Assembly: GCF_001423425.1 (NCBI RefSeq)
Contig: NZ_LMNX01000002.1
Location: 682,001-746,000 of the forward strand
Reading direction: 5' to 3'
Source of the DNA: Rhizobium sp. Leaf306
Lineage (GTDB): Bacteria > Pseudomonadota > Alphaproteobacteria > Rhizobiales > Rhizobiaceae
DNA: 64,000 nt
Shown piece after piece: positions 8,889 to 17,107 of the stretch (positions within the stretch are counted from its first letter, which is position 1; each line of letters opens with the position of its first letter). The notes beneath the pieces were generated by a model that was given only the letters and a program-made list of their open reading frames with translations, had not been told where the DNA came from and ran no database searches. Position numbers and translations under genes: made by a program.

Positions 8889-10403
8889 TTACGTTTCCTG
8901 CTTTTTGTTCTGGGGATTGCGCTTGGAATCACGGAAGTAGGAGGATCCTGGCTCGAGGCTGTCAGCAATGTCGTTCCACAACCGACGCAGGCGGCGGACG
9001 TGCAGATCGTCCGAAATCCATGTCATCAGATGTTCGGCGGCTTTCGTGATCAGTTTCGGCTCGCTGCTGACCCGCTCCCGGGCCCACTTGGCGTATTCGT
9101 CCACCGAGACCGGGCGGGCATTCGTACCGTCCATGATCATGAAGTTCATTTTCGCGATGTCAGCAAGCCTGCGCAGGTTGCTGGTCGGCGACATGAGGAT
9201 GCTCATGTAGATGTCGTCGAATTCTTCCGGAGAATCGACGCTGTCGATTGCGCGTTCGAGGTCGAAGATCGTCCGGATGTTTAACTCCCGCAAAGCCAGG
9301 AACCGCTCGAGGCCGACGATATGACAGAGCTGCGCCTGGGCGACCCAGTCGATGCACTGATAGATCCCGAACGGCGTTTCGACGTGAAGGAGGATGGGAT
9401 TGTAGGTGGCAAGGTTCTGGATGTCGTAGATGCCGCAGTCTTCAAGCCGGAAGCGGATTTCGTAATCGATGCCGTTGATCACATCGAGCGACACGATCGG
9501 GGTGATGGACACGAAGCGGTCGTCGCTCACCTTGACCCAGGTGAAGATCTGCTGGAGCTTGACGAAGAGGAACTTGGTCGAGCTCTGCGGGAGCAGCCCG
9601 AGCATCGGCGCGAGTGCTATCCATGTGAGCGGCAAGGATTGGCCCGTGGTTTCGGCACCTGAGGTTGCCCCGCCAGTCAGAACACGTCCGATGCCGCCGA
9701 GTGGGTCCGGGAAGGCTGCGAACAATATCGCCGCAAAGAGAACCGATGCCAGGCTTTCGATGGTGATCCTCAGAAATGTGGTCGACGAAAGATCGAACAC
9801 AGCGAGGCGGGCTAGAAGGGTCCGTGCCGAGGAAATGTAGGCGCCGATAAAGGCGAGCGACCCTATCACGATAAGCTTCGAGGAGGTGTCACCGCCGACG
9901 AGACCGGGCACAGGGCACTGAACGGAGATCTGCAGCCCGCAGCAGATCGCGGAAATGAAGATGTGGAAGCCGATATAACTGAGAAGGACAAACCCCAGCG
10001 ACGACAGGAACAGACGATACGCGAATGTCACGCGGCCCTTTGCCGCGAGACTGATAAACTGCCGCAGCTTGTCCGCTTCCGGGAGTGCATCGAATTTGTC
10101 CTTCTCCGGAAAAACCAGATCGGCCGTGTATTTCGAGCGGACGAATTCGAAGGATGGATTGGTCCCGAGCCGCGAAGCTACGGTGTTTGAGGCACTGCCT
10201 TTTTCACTGCTGAAGTTGACGTAGAAATCCTGGATCTGTCGCAGCCGGCGCAAGCGCACTTCGTTTCGAGCTGCGAAGATGAGGAGCGGGCCAAGCAGGG
10301 CGATGACGAGAGCTATCCAGTCAATGCTCGAAAACAAGCCGCTCAAAAACGAAAATTTTGAGAAGGGGCTATCCAGCAGCCCAGTCCAAGACGTGGCATC
10401 CAT
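8889..10403 (-). CDS. Uncharacterised multi-pass membrane protein with helix-hairpin-helix-like C-terminal module
   Basis: A 504-residue protein I cannot name. ATG 10403 is chosen because GGGGGGA lies 5-6 bases upstream. Hydrophobic segments occur near residues 28-46, 125-155, 175-193, 200-235 and 262-280. The soluble C-terminal half contains an acidic region with GIYDIQNLATYNPILLHVE, a segment ending VDWVAQAQLCHIVG, and LRELNIRTIFDLERAI, which read like consecutive short helix-hairpin modules of the kind seen in some bacterial membrane proteins. The C-terminus is basic (RNPQNKKQET). No partner gene is adjacent. The leader contains an inverted repeat that overlaps the ribosome-binding site. 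Confidence 0.75.
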   Translation of the reverse strand: MDATSWTGLLDSPFSKFSFLSGLFSSIDWIALVIALLGPLLIFAARNEVRLRRLRQIQDFYVNFSSEKGSASNTVASRLGTNPSFEFVRSKYTADLVFPEKDKFDALPEADKLRQFISLAAKGRVTFAYRLFLSSLGFVLLSYIGFHIFISAICCGLQISVQCPVPGLVGGDTSSKLIVIGSLAFIGAYISSARTLLARLAVFDLSSTTFLRITIESLASVLFAAILFAAFPDPLGGIGRVLTGGATSGAETTGQSLPLTWIALAPMLGLLPQSSTKFLFVKLQQIFTWVKVSDDRFVSITPIVSLDVINGIDYEIRFRLEDCGIYDIQNLATYNPILLHVETPFGIYQCIDWVAQAQLCHIVGLERFLALRELNIRTIFDLERAIDSVDSPEEFDDIYMSILMSPTSNLRRLADIAKMNFMIMDGTNARPVSVDEYAKWARERVSSEPKLITKAAEHLMTWISDDLHVRRLRRLWNDIADSLEPGSSYFRDSKRNPQNKKQET

Positions 10404-10412
10404 AGCAATCCC

Positions 10413-10448
10413 CCCAATCAATCCGAATGCTATTATCGGTTGATTGGG
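10413..10448 (-). promoter_or_regulatory. Inverted repeat overlapping the ribosome-binding site of the 504-aa membrane protein
   Basis: Left arm 10413-10421 (CCCAATCAA) and right arm 10440-10448 (TTGATTGGG) are perfect 9-bp complements separated by 18 bases. In the mRNA (minus strand) the downstream arm merges with the G-run that serves as Shine-Dalgarno, so folding would hide it. It could instead be an operator. Structure seen, function inferred. Confidence 0.5.
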
Positions 10449-10510
10449 TAAGATTTGCGCAACTTATACGGAATGTCAATATGACTCGACGAACCGTCCA
10501 GTTTAGGGGC

Positions 10511-11320
10511 TCAGCCCATCAACTTCGCAATCACCAGATGTCCCGGGCTCGGGTTGCCGTCCTGCATCCGCACATTGATTTCGGTCATTTCCACGACCGT
10601 AAAGCCGGTCTCTTCAAGCCGCGAGCGGATGTAGGATTCCGAGTGGACAAAGCGCTGGTGGGGGCCGACCCGGTAGGGGGTGGTGTCGGATGCGGGGAGC
10701 GTTTCGGACGAGAAGGCGAACAGGCCGCCTGGCACCATGTTTTCGGCAGCGCCGAAGAACAGGGGCTCAAGCGCGCCGAGATAGGGCAGGACATCGGTTG
10801 CGGTGACGAGGTCGAAAGGCTCGTCGTCGTTGTCGTCAAGGAAGTCCTCGACTTCCGCAACGTAGAGCGTTTCGTAGAGATCCTTCTCATGGGCGATCTC
10901 GACCATGTTTTCGGAAAGATCGATGCCGGTGATGTCGTCCACCATGTCGCGCAGGGTCCCGCCTGTGAGACCGGTGCCGCAGCCGAGATCGAGCATGCGC
11001 TTGAACGGGCCAAGGTTCAGTTCCTGCAGACGCTGGCGCAGGATGACGGGCACGGCGTAGCCGAGCTGTTCGACAAGGATGTCCTCGAAGCTTTCGGCAT
11101 GCTGGTCGAACAGGGTTTCGACATAGGCGTCCGGCGCTCTCGGCGGCGTTTCGCCGCGTCCCATCGAGGCGATGCGGACTGCTGCGCCGCCGTGATCCTC
11201 GGGGTCGATTGCCAGCACGTCTTCGTAGGCTTTTACCGCCGCGTCGATGTCGCCGGCCTTTTCCAGCGCCAATGCGCGGTTGTAGGCCTCGGCCAAAGCT
11301 TCCTCGTCGATCTTCGTCAT
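10511..11320 (-). CDS. TPR-containing class I SAM-dependent methyltransferase
   Basis: About 269 residues. The first 45 look like one TPR-type helical pair (AEAYNRALALEKAGDIDAAV). The Rossmann methyltransferase core follows: motif I LDLGCGTGLTGG, the acidic GIDLSENMVE after strand 2, and FDLVTATDVLPYLG for motif IV. The ATG at 11320 is preferred because AAAGG sits 9 bases upstream, whereas the two earlier in-frame ATGs at 11329 and 11326 overlap or abut it. The acceptor is unknown; similar TPR-methyltransferases are common in rhizobia and are annotated only generically. Confidence 0.82.
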   Translation of the reverse strand: MTKIDEEALAEAYNRALALEKAGDIDAAVKAYEDVLAIDPEDHGGAAVRIASMGRGETPPRAPDAYVETLFDQHAESFEDILVEQLGYAVPVILRQRLQELNLGPFKRMLDLGCGTGLTGGTLRDMVDDITGIDLSENMVEIAHEKDLYETLYVAEVEDFLDDNDDEPFDLVTATDVLPYLGALEPLFFGAAENMVPGGLFAFSSETLPASDTTPYRVGPHQRFVHSESYIRSRLEETGFTVVEMTEINVRMQDGNPSPGHLVIAKLMG

Positions 11321-11381
11321 CGCCATCATCCTTTTCGTTGCGAAGCGCTTTAAGGGGCGGAGCGCCGTTTGGCAATCTGGA

Positions 11382-12212
11382 CTAGCGTTTCAGGTGACGG
11401 GTCAGGCGGGCTTCCATGAATGCCCAGAGGTGCCTCAGCGCTTCGACCATCGTCAGGTAGAAGATCGCCGCCCAGAGATAGGTCTGGTAGTCGAAGGTGC
11501 GCGAGAAGGCATAGCGCGTCTCGCCCATCAGATCAAAAACGGTGACGATGGCGACCACAGCGGAGCCCTTGATCATCAGGATCACTTCGTTGCCGTAAGG
11601 GCGAAGTGCGACGATCAGTGCCTGCGGCAGGATGACCTTGCGCAGCGTGATGCGCTTGGAAATGCCGAGAGCTGCGGCACCCTCGTGCTGGCCGCGCGGC
11701 ACGCTTTCGATGGCACCGCGCAGGATTTCCGCCTGGTAGGCGGCCGTGTTGATCGTCAGCGAAAACAGCCCGCAATACCAGGCTTCGCGGAAGAACCACC
11801 ATAGACCGACGGATTCCAGTTCAGCCCGGAAGCTGCCGAGACCGTAATAGATGAGGAAGAGCTGTGCGAGCAGCGGCGTCGAGCGGAACAGATAGACGTA
11901 GGCGTAGGCGATCGTGTTGAGCACGCGGTTCTTCGACATGCGGGCGAACGCGATCGGCAGCGAAAGCAGCGCGCCGAGAACGATGGAGATGCCGACAATC
12001 GAGATGGTCGTCCACAGGCCGTTGAGGTAGCGCGGCCCATAGCGCTCAAACTTGGCCGTATCCCAGCCGTTGATGACCATCATCACCAACGCTGCTGCGA
12101 GCAGGCCCCAGAGTACAAGAACGACGATGCCCGCAACCTTGGCAGCGGTCAGCGGCCTCGCGACGACGGCGGGCGCAGGGCGTGGCGCTATCAGCTCTTT
12201 CACAAAGCTCAT
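11382..12212 (-). CDS. Polar amino-acid ABC transporter permease (HisM/OccM type)
   Basis: A 276-residue inner-membrane permease with an N-terminal helix near residues 28-50 and four or five further helices. The HisMQ conserved loop LFRSTPLLAQLFLIYYGL and the EAA loop EGAAALGISKRITLRKVILPQAL-type segment (the ATPase contact, residues near 180-200) are clear. Its ATG overlaps the stop of the preceding permease by 4 bases (ATGA), so translation is coupled. It forms the heterodimeric pore with the 12209-12991 product. No ATPase gene follows; the next gene is a methyltransferase. Confidence 0.9.
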   Translation of the reverse strand: MSFVKELIAPRPAPAVVARPLTAAKVAGIVVLVLWGLLAAALVMMVINGWDTAKFERYGPRYLNGLWTTISIVGISIVLGALLSLPIAFARMSKNRVLNTIAYAYVYLFRSTPLLAQLFLIYYGLGSFRAELESVGLWWFFREAWYCGLFSLTINTAAYQAEILRGAIESVPRGQHEGAAALGISKRITLRKVILPQALIVALRPYGNEVILMIKGSAVVAIVTVFDLMGETRYAFSRTFDYQTYLWAAIFYLTMVEALRHLWAFMEARLTRHLKR

Positions 12213-12991
12213 CGCGATACTCCCGAGCGTTTGGCCCAGCGTTCGATGAAGCCCAGTCCGAACGAGGAGATCATCGCAAGCACAAGATAGAGAAGGCAGG
12301 CGATGGTATAGAAGAAGAACGCCTCACGGCTGACGCGCGCGGCAATGCCTGTCTGGCGGATGATATCGGCAAGGCCGATGACCGAGACATAGGACGTATC
12401 CTTCAGCAAGATCAGCCAGAGATTGGTGAGGCCCGGCAGCGCGATGCGGATGAGCTGCGGCAGGACGATCAGGAACATCGTGCGCCAGCGCCGAAGGCCA
12501 AGCGCATCGCCGGCCTCATACTGGCCGCGCGGGATGGCGCGAAAGGCAGAGAGAAGCACTTCCGACGAGTAGGAGGAGAACACGACAGCGAGAGCTACCA
12601 TCCCAGCCACGAAGGCGTTGATCTCGACGCGGCCGTCATAGCCGAAGGTCGACAGCACTGTCTGGAGAAGGATCTGGGCGCCGTAATAGACGATGAACAG
12701 CGTCAGCAATTCAGGAAGGCCACGGAAGATCGTCGTGTAGATGCCGGCGGCCAGCCGCAGCAGCCGTTCCTCAGACTGTGCTGCGAGCGCGATCAGAAAG
12801 CCGATGACGAGGCCGACCGGCAGGGTCGCCAAGGCCAGCGTGATCGTCACCTTGACGCCAAAGGCGATCTCGTCGCCCCATCCGGCGTCGCCGCAGGCAA
12901 TCAGGGAACCTTGGCCGAGCCAGGTAAAGATGCCGGCCGGGCCGCAAAACGGGTCGAGCGTATCGAAGAGGGCGGAGAGCCATCCGCTCAT
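12209..12991 (-). CDS. Polar amino-acid ABC transporter permease (HisQ/OccQ type)
   Basis: A 260-residue permease. The HisMQ signature is seen as FRGLPELLTLFIVYYGAQ and the EAA loop as YEAGDALGLRRWRTMFLIVLP, both at the expected positions before the fourth helix. The N-terminal DPFCGPAG segment is an extra periplasmic stretch often seen in OccQ/HisQ relatives. It is the second gene of the operon, 122 bases after the binding-protein stop with a terminator-like attenuator between, and overlaps the next permease by 4 bases. Likely cargo is a basic amino acid or opine-like compound; not resolvable here. Confidence 0.9.
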   Translation of the reverse strand: MSGWLSALFDTLDPFCGPAGIFTWLGQGSLIACGDAGWGDEIAFGVKVTITLALATLPVGLVIGFLIALAAQSEERLLRLAAGIYTTIFRGLPELLTLFIVYYGAQILLQTVLSTFGYDGRVEINAFVAGMVALAVVFSSYSSEVLLSAFRAIPRGQYEAGDALGLRRWRTMFLIVLPQLIRIALPGLTNLWLILLKDTSYVSVIGLADIIRQTGIAARVSREAFFFYTIACLLYLVLAMISSFGLGFIERWAKRSGVSR

Positions 12992-13063
12992 AGGGTCATT
13001 CCGGTTCGTTCCCCATGCGGCTTTTAAGGCGCCGCTTCAGTCATAGGTGTCATTAAAAAGGAA

Positions 13064-13092
13064 AACGGCGGAAGGGCAAGCCTTCCGCCGTT
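13064..13092 (-). terminator. Intra-operon attenuator between binding protein and permeases
   Basis: Perfect 12-bp stem (13064-13075 with 13081-13092, 5-base loop), followed on the minus strand by a T-rich TTTTCCTTTTT tract. Lies between the binding-protein stop and the first permease. Such partial terminators commonly allow more binding protein than permease to be made. Confidence 0.75.
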
Positions 13093-13113
13093 CATATTCC
13101 GGCGTATAGACGA

Positions 13114-13893
13114 TTACTTGTCGCCGTACACGTCGAAGTCGAAATACTTCTTGTTGATTTCGGCGTATTTGCCGTTGGCGCGGATCGCGGCGATCGCGGC
13201 GGTGAACTTGTCGGCCAGTGCCGTTTCGTCCTTGCGCACGGCAATGCCGGCGCCTTCGCCATTAATTTCAGCATCCACCGGGAGCGGTGCAAGGATCTTG
13301 CAGCAGTTGCCGGCTTCGGACTTCACCCATTCCGACAGGACGACGATGTCGTCCACAACGCCGTCGATGCGGCCGTTGGTGAGGTCGAGCTTGTACTCGT
13401 CAGACGTCGGGTAGAGCTTCAGTTCGGAATCAGGAAAATGCTTTTCGGTGTAGTTCGAGTGGGTGGTCGAACCCTGGGCGCCGAGCGTCTTGCCCTTGAG
13501 CGAGGCCGCGGTCGCATCCTTCAGCGGCGAATCCTTCGGCACGGCGACTGCCGGCGGCGTGTTGTAATATTTCTTCGAGAACGCAACCTGCTGCATGCGC
13601 TCCGGCGTGATCGACATGGAGGCGATGATAGCGTCGAACTTCTTCGACTGCAGCGCCGGGATGATGCCATCCCAGTCGTTGGTGACGAAGGTGCAGGTGA
13701 CCTTCATCTCGTCACACAGCGCCTTGGCGATGTCGATGTCGAAACCGGTCAGATTGCCGTTGGATTCGAGAACGTTGAAGGGCGGGTAAGCGCCCTCGGT
13801 GCCGATCGTGAGCTTTTCCTGGGCAAGCGCGGATCCGGCAAAAAGCGATACAGCCGCGATGGATGCAGCTGCGAAAAGGCGGGACATAGTCAT
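13114..13893 (-). CDS. Periplasmic polar amino-acid-binding protein of ABC transporter (HisJ/ArgT/OccT type)
   Basis: About 259 residues from ATG 13893, preceded by AGAGGAT 5 bases upstream; the longer frame to 13935 would spoil the signal peptide. Residues 1-22 form a Sec signal (FAAASIAAVSLFAGSALAQ). The mature part has the family hallmarks GAYPPFNVLESNGNLTGFDI, the DWDGIIPALQSKKFDAI segment and SMSITPERMQQVAFSKKYY. An extra cysteine pair (AGNCCKIL) is present. Captures a basic or polar amino acid in the periplasm and delivers it to the permease pair downstream. The leader runs divergently from the OmpA-family gene. Confidence 0.92.
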   Translation of the reverse strand: MTMSRLFAAASIAAVSLFAGSALAQEKLTIGTEGAYPPFNVLESNGNLTGFDIDIAKALCDEMKVTCTFVTNDWDGIIPALQSKKFDAIIASMSITPERMQQVAFSKKYYNTPPAVAVPKDSPLKDATAASLKGKTLGAQGSTTHSNYTEKHFPDSELKLYPTSDEYKLDLTNGRIDGVVDDIVVLSEWVKSEAGNCCKILAPLPVDAEINGEGAGIAVRKDETALADKFTAAIAAIRANGKYAEINKKYFDFDVYGDK

Positions 13894-14214
13894 AATGATC
13901 CTCTCTGTTGGCAAGACCGGCGGCGTTGAATTCATACGCCATCCGGGTTGCGGGGCTTAAGGCCAGCTCGCCCCGTCTGACGTTTTATAGATACCGGCCA
14001 ACGGGAAATTGCAACGGCATTTTCCTGCCTGATGACACCTCGCGGGAGGTGAACGCGGCATTCAGTTGTCATTCATGTGGTTGGGAACAGTCTTTGCGGA
14101 ACCATATCGGTTGAATACCCGTTCAGCCGGCGCGTCAGCCCGAGGTCATTCTTTCGAACGATGCATAATACGGGATGCGCCAAGGGAAGAGACGCTTGAG
14201 AAGAGGAAGATTGC
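13894..14214. other. Divergent intergenic region between binding-protein gene and OmpA-family gene
   Basis: 321 bases between divergent starts. It holds the AGAGGAT ribosome site of the minus-strand gene, the EcfG-like promoter at 14098-14123 for the plus-strand gene, and a purine-rich leader (GAGAAGAGGAAGA) before ATG 14215. I see no small gene in it. Confidence 0.6.
14098..14123 (+). promoter_or_regulatory. EcfG (RpoE2)-type general-stress promoter
   Basis: GGAAC at 14098-14102 and CGTT at 14120-14123 are separated by exactly 17 bases, matching the alphaproteobacterial EcfG consensus GGAAC-N16/17-CGTT. It ends 91 bases before the ATG of the OmpA-family gene. Match seen; regulation inferred. 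Confidence 0.6.
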
Positions 14215-16539
14215 ATGTCTAAAAAATTCAGACTGTTTGCCAGCGTGGCTGCGCCGGTGCTGTCGCTGCCGCTGATGCTGCAGCCGGTTGGTGCCATGCC
14301 GCTGAAGGCCGCCATCGAAGTCAACCAGGCTCCGGCCTCGGTACCAGGTTTCATCCAGGTTCAGCAGGAAGTCATCGCGCCTGAAGATGGTGGTGGCGAA
14401 AAGCCGCAGCGTCCGCGCCGCGAAAAGAGCGAAGCAGGCCAGGGCGAAGACAAGCCAGAGCGGCCGCAGCGTCGCCAGGCCGCGGAAGACGGTGGCGGTG
14501 CCAGCGAGCGCCCGCAGCGTCGCCAGCAGGCTGAAGACAACGGCGGCGCAAGCGAGCGTCCAGCACGCCGCGCGCAGGCTGAACAGGGCGAGCCCGAGCA
14601 GAAGAAGCCAGCGCGCCGCGATGCCGAGCGTCAGCAGGATGCTCCTGCAGCAGGCGAACGCCCGCGCCGTGAAGCGCAGGGAAGCGATGCCAAGGAGCGT
14701 CCGCCTGCAGCGGACCGTTCCAATGCCGAAGGCGAGCGCCCGAAGCCATCCCGTGACCGCGCCGATCCGTCCAAGGCCGATGCTGCCGACAGGGCAAAGC
14801 CGGACGATGCAAAGCCGGCCAAGCCTGAAAAGGCACAGGCTGATCGTGCAAAGCCAGACCAGGCCGATCCGGATCAGGCTCGTCCGCAGCGCGAAAAGGC
14901 AGGCGATGAACAGTCGCCTGAGCGTCCGCGCGCGCAGGGCGATCGTAACAAGGTAGATCCGAAGGCCGACCCCAAGGTTGATCCGAAGGCTGCGGAACGC
15001 AATGCTCGCGACACCGACGCTGAGAACGGGGCTACGCCACCGCGCGACGCCAAGGATCGCAACCAGCGCGACCAGACCCGTCCGGATACCGCAACGCAGC
15101 CAGACGCGGCTCGCCCAGACCGTAATCAGGCTGACCGTAACCCAGCCGATCGCGACCAGAACAACCGTCGTCCTGGTGATGCCGATCAGGCCAATCCGAA
15201 CGAGCCCGGCCGTGATCGTCCCGATCGCAACCAGGCCGATCGCAATCAGCCGGAGACCGATCAGCCCGCAAACGGCCGTCCGCGGCCGCCGCAGGTTGCC
15301 GATACGCCTGACAAGGTGGAGCGCGCCAAGGAACTGGCGAAGGATCCGAAGTCTGCGCAGCGCGGCGAACAGCCGACCCTGCCGGTCGAAAACGGTGCAG
15401 CGGTGCTCGACAGCGCCAAGGAAGATGCACGTCCGCGTCGTCCGGACCGCGATGGTGAGCGTCCGCGCCGCGACCGCGACCGCGATGCCCAGCAGGCCGA
15501 TCGTGCACCACCACGTTCCGACGCTGATTCCCAGTCCAACACCCGGGAGACAGCCGACCAGAGGCGCAATTTCCGCGAACTGTCCGAAGAGCGCGGCGAA
15601 CGGCTCGACCGTCGTCCACAGTTCGATCGCCCGCGTGGCTGGGATTATCGGGGTCAGGACGGCCAGGATGTCGGTCGTAACGATCGCGGCAGGGATCGTG
15701 GCCGCGTGATCATCTCGATCGACAACCAGTCGGTCGTGCGCCACGACGACAGCCGCCGCTTCTACGAAGAAGACGGTCGCCAGCCGGAATACGAGCGTCT
15801 GCGCGATGGTCGTGTACGTGAAGTGATCGAGCGCGACGACGGCACCCGGATCGTCACCGTGCGCAACCGTTACGGCGAGATCGTCCAGCGGTCGCGTATC
15901 GTGCGCGGCGGCGAGGAATACGTGCTCTACTATGCGCCGGAACTGTCGGAACAGAACCGCGGTGCGGATTACACCTGGCGCGATCCGGGTGACGACCTGC
16001 CGCCGATGCGTCTCGACGTTCCGCTCGACGACTACATCATCGACACGTCGTCGGAGCCTGACCGGAACTACTACGAGTTCCTCGAACAGCCGCCGGTCGA
16101 ACAGGTCGAGCGCGTCTATTCGCTGGATGAGGTTCGCTACTCGGCCCGTATCCGCGACAAGGTTCGTCGTATCGACTTGGATACGGTCACCTTTGCAACA
16201 GGCAGTGCCGAAATTCCGATGAACCAGGCAAGCTCGCTGCGCAAGGTTGCGGATGCGATCAACCAGGTGCTGAAGAAGGACCCGGCTGAAACCTTCCTGA
16301 TCGAAGGCCATACCGACGCCGTCGGCGCGGATGACGCCAACCTCGTCCTGTCCGACGAGCGTGCGGAAAGCGTTGCCCGCGTTCTGACCGACGCTTACGG
16401 CATCCCGCCGGAAAACCTGGCGACCCAGGGCTACGGCGAACGCTACCTGAAGGTTCGCACCGACGGACCGAACCAGGAAAACCGCCGCGTCACCATCCGC
16501 CGCATCACGGCGCTGGTAAAGCCGGTTGCGTCGAAATAG
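14215..16539 (+). CDS. OmpA-family outer-membrane protein with long charged low-complexity region
   Basis: A 774-residue secreted protein. Residues 1-28 form a signal peptide. Residues about 55-490 are low-complexity and rich in Arg, Asp, Pro, Gln, Ala and Lys, with drifting short repeats such as ERPQRRQ and DRNQADRN. Residues about 490-640 are a less repetitive basic/acidic segment. Residues about 650-774 are an OmpA peptidoglycan-binding domain: IDLDTVTFATGSAEIP, EGHTDAVGADDANLVLSDERA (Asp and Arg for diaminopimelate binding) and GYGERYL. It probably spans or lines the periplasm and binds the wall. A strong terminator follows. The antisense strand is also open for 721 codons, a by-product of codon composition. 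Confidence 0.9.
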   Translation: MSKKFRLFASVAAPVLSLPLMLQPVGAMPLKAAIEVNQAPASVPGFIQVQQEVIAPEDGGGEKPQRPRREKSEAGQGEDKPERPQRRQAAEDGGGASERPQRRQQAEDNGGASERPARRAQAEQGEPEQKKPARRDAERQQDAPAAGERPRREAQGSDAKERPPAADRSNAEGERPKPSRDRADPSKADAADRAKPDDAKPAKPEKAQADRAKPDQADPDQARPQREKAGDEQSPERPRAQGDRNKVDPKADPKVDPKAAERNARDTDAENGATPPRDAKDRNQRDQTRPDTATQPDAARPDRNQADRNPADRDQNNRRPGDADQANPNEPGRDRPDRNQADRNQPETDQPANGRPRPPQVADTPDKVERAKELAKDPKSAQRGEQPTLPVENGAAVLDSAKEDARPRRPDRDGERPRRDRDRDAQQADRAPPRSDADSQSNTRETADQRRNFRELSEERGERLDRRPQFDRPRGWDYRGQDGQDVGRNDRGRDRGRVIISIDNQSVVRHDDSRRFYEEDGRQPEYERLRDGRVREVIERDDGTRIVTVRNRYGEIVQRSRIVRGGEEYVLYYAPELSEQNRGADYTWRDPGDDLPPMRLDVPLDDYIIDTSSEPDRNYYEFLEQPPVEQVERVYSLDEVRYSARIRDKVRRIDLDTVTFATGSAEIPMNQASSLRKVADAINQVLKKDPAETFLIEGHTDAVGADDANLVLSDERAESVARVLTDAYGIPPENLATQGYGERYLKVRTDGPNQENRRVTIRRITALVKPVASK

Positions 16540-16566
16540 TACGGTTCACCAGAGTTGATCAGAGAG

Positions 16567-16589
16567 CGCCCGGTTTATCCGGGCGTTTT
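16567..16589 (+). terminator. Intrinsic terminator of the OmpA-family gene
   Basis: 7-bp GC stem (16567-16573 with 16579-16585), 5-base loop, followed by TTTTCATTTC. Lies 28 bases past the stop and just before the convergent mobB stop. Confidence 0.85.
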
Positions 16590-17107
16590 CATTTCTGCGG
16601 GAGAGAAACGACGTCCGCGATGAAATCCGCGATGGCGACCGTGTCGTCGAGATCGAAGACGGGCAGGGACGTACCCTCCACCGCATGATCTGCAGCGATG
16701 GCAACAATATGCGGATCGGTCGGAGCCAGTGGCTCGCGGCTTTTCGATTCGAGCCTGCGGGCCTCAATCTTGGGCACTGGCTCGCGCTTGTAGCCCTCTA
16801 TCAGCACCAGATCGCAGGGCGCGATACGATCGAGAACGTCCTGCAGACTGGGTTCCGGATCGCCGCGCAGCTCGTGCATGATGGCAAACCGGGTGCCGGA
16901 GACGATCGTCACTTCATGCGCGCCGGCCTGACGGTGCCGGAACGAGTCGGCGCCGACCTTGTCGATGTCGAAATCGTGGTGGGCGTGCTTGATCGTCGAG
17001 ATCTTGTAGCCGCGGCGGGTGAACTCCGTCACCAGTCGCACGGCAAGACCAGTCTTGCCGGAGTTCTTCCAGCCTGCAATTCCAAAGACACGGGGCGGCA
17101 CTGTCAT
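16589..17107 (-). CDS. mobB: Molybdopterin-guanine dinucleotide biosynthesis adaptor protein MobB
   Basis: A 172-residue P-loop GTPase of the MobB family: Walker A IAGWKNSGKTGL at residues 10-21, followed by IKHAHHDFDIDKVGADSFRHRQAGA, the family's histidine-rich segment, and LVLIEGYKREPVPKIEARR. MobB assists MobA in attaching GMP to molybdopterin for bis-MGD enzymes. It overlaps the mobA stop by 4 bases (ATGA), so translation is coupled, and it is the last gene of an EamA-mobA-mobB operon. Confidence 0.94.
   Translation of the reverse strand: MTVPPRVFGIAGWKNSGKTGLAVRLVTEFTRRGYKISTIKHAHHDFDIDKVGADSFRHRQAGAHEVTIVSGTRFAIMHELRGDPEPSLQDVLDRIAPCDLVLIEGYKREPVPKIEARRLESKSREPLAPTDPHIVAIAADHAVEGTSLPVFDLDDTVAIADFIADVVSLPQK

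Noticed and set aside
14146-16311. 721-codon open frame on the minus strand antisense to the OmpA-family gene
   Set aside because: It mirrors the repetitive codon structure of the sense gene; hydrophobic Ile/Val/Arg-rich translation with no domain; the sense frame carries a signal peptide and a complete OmpA domain.
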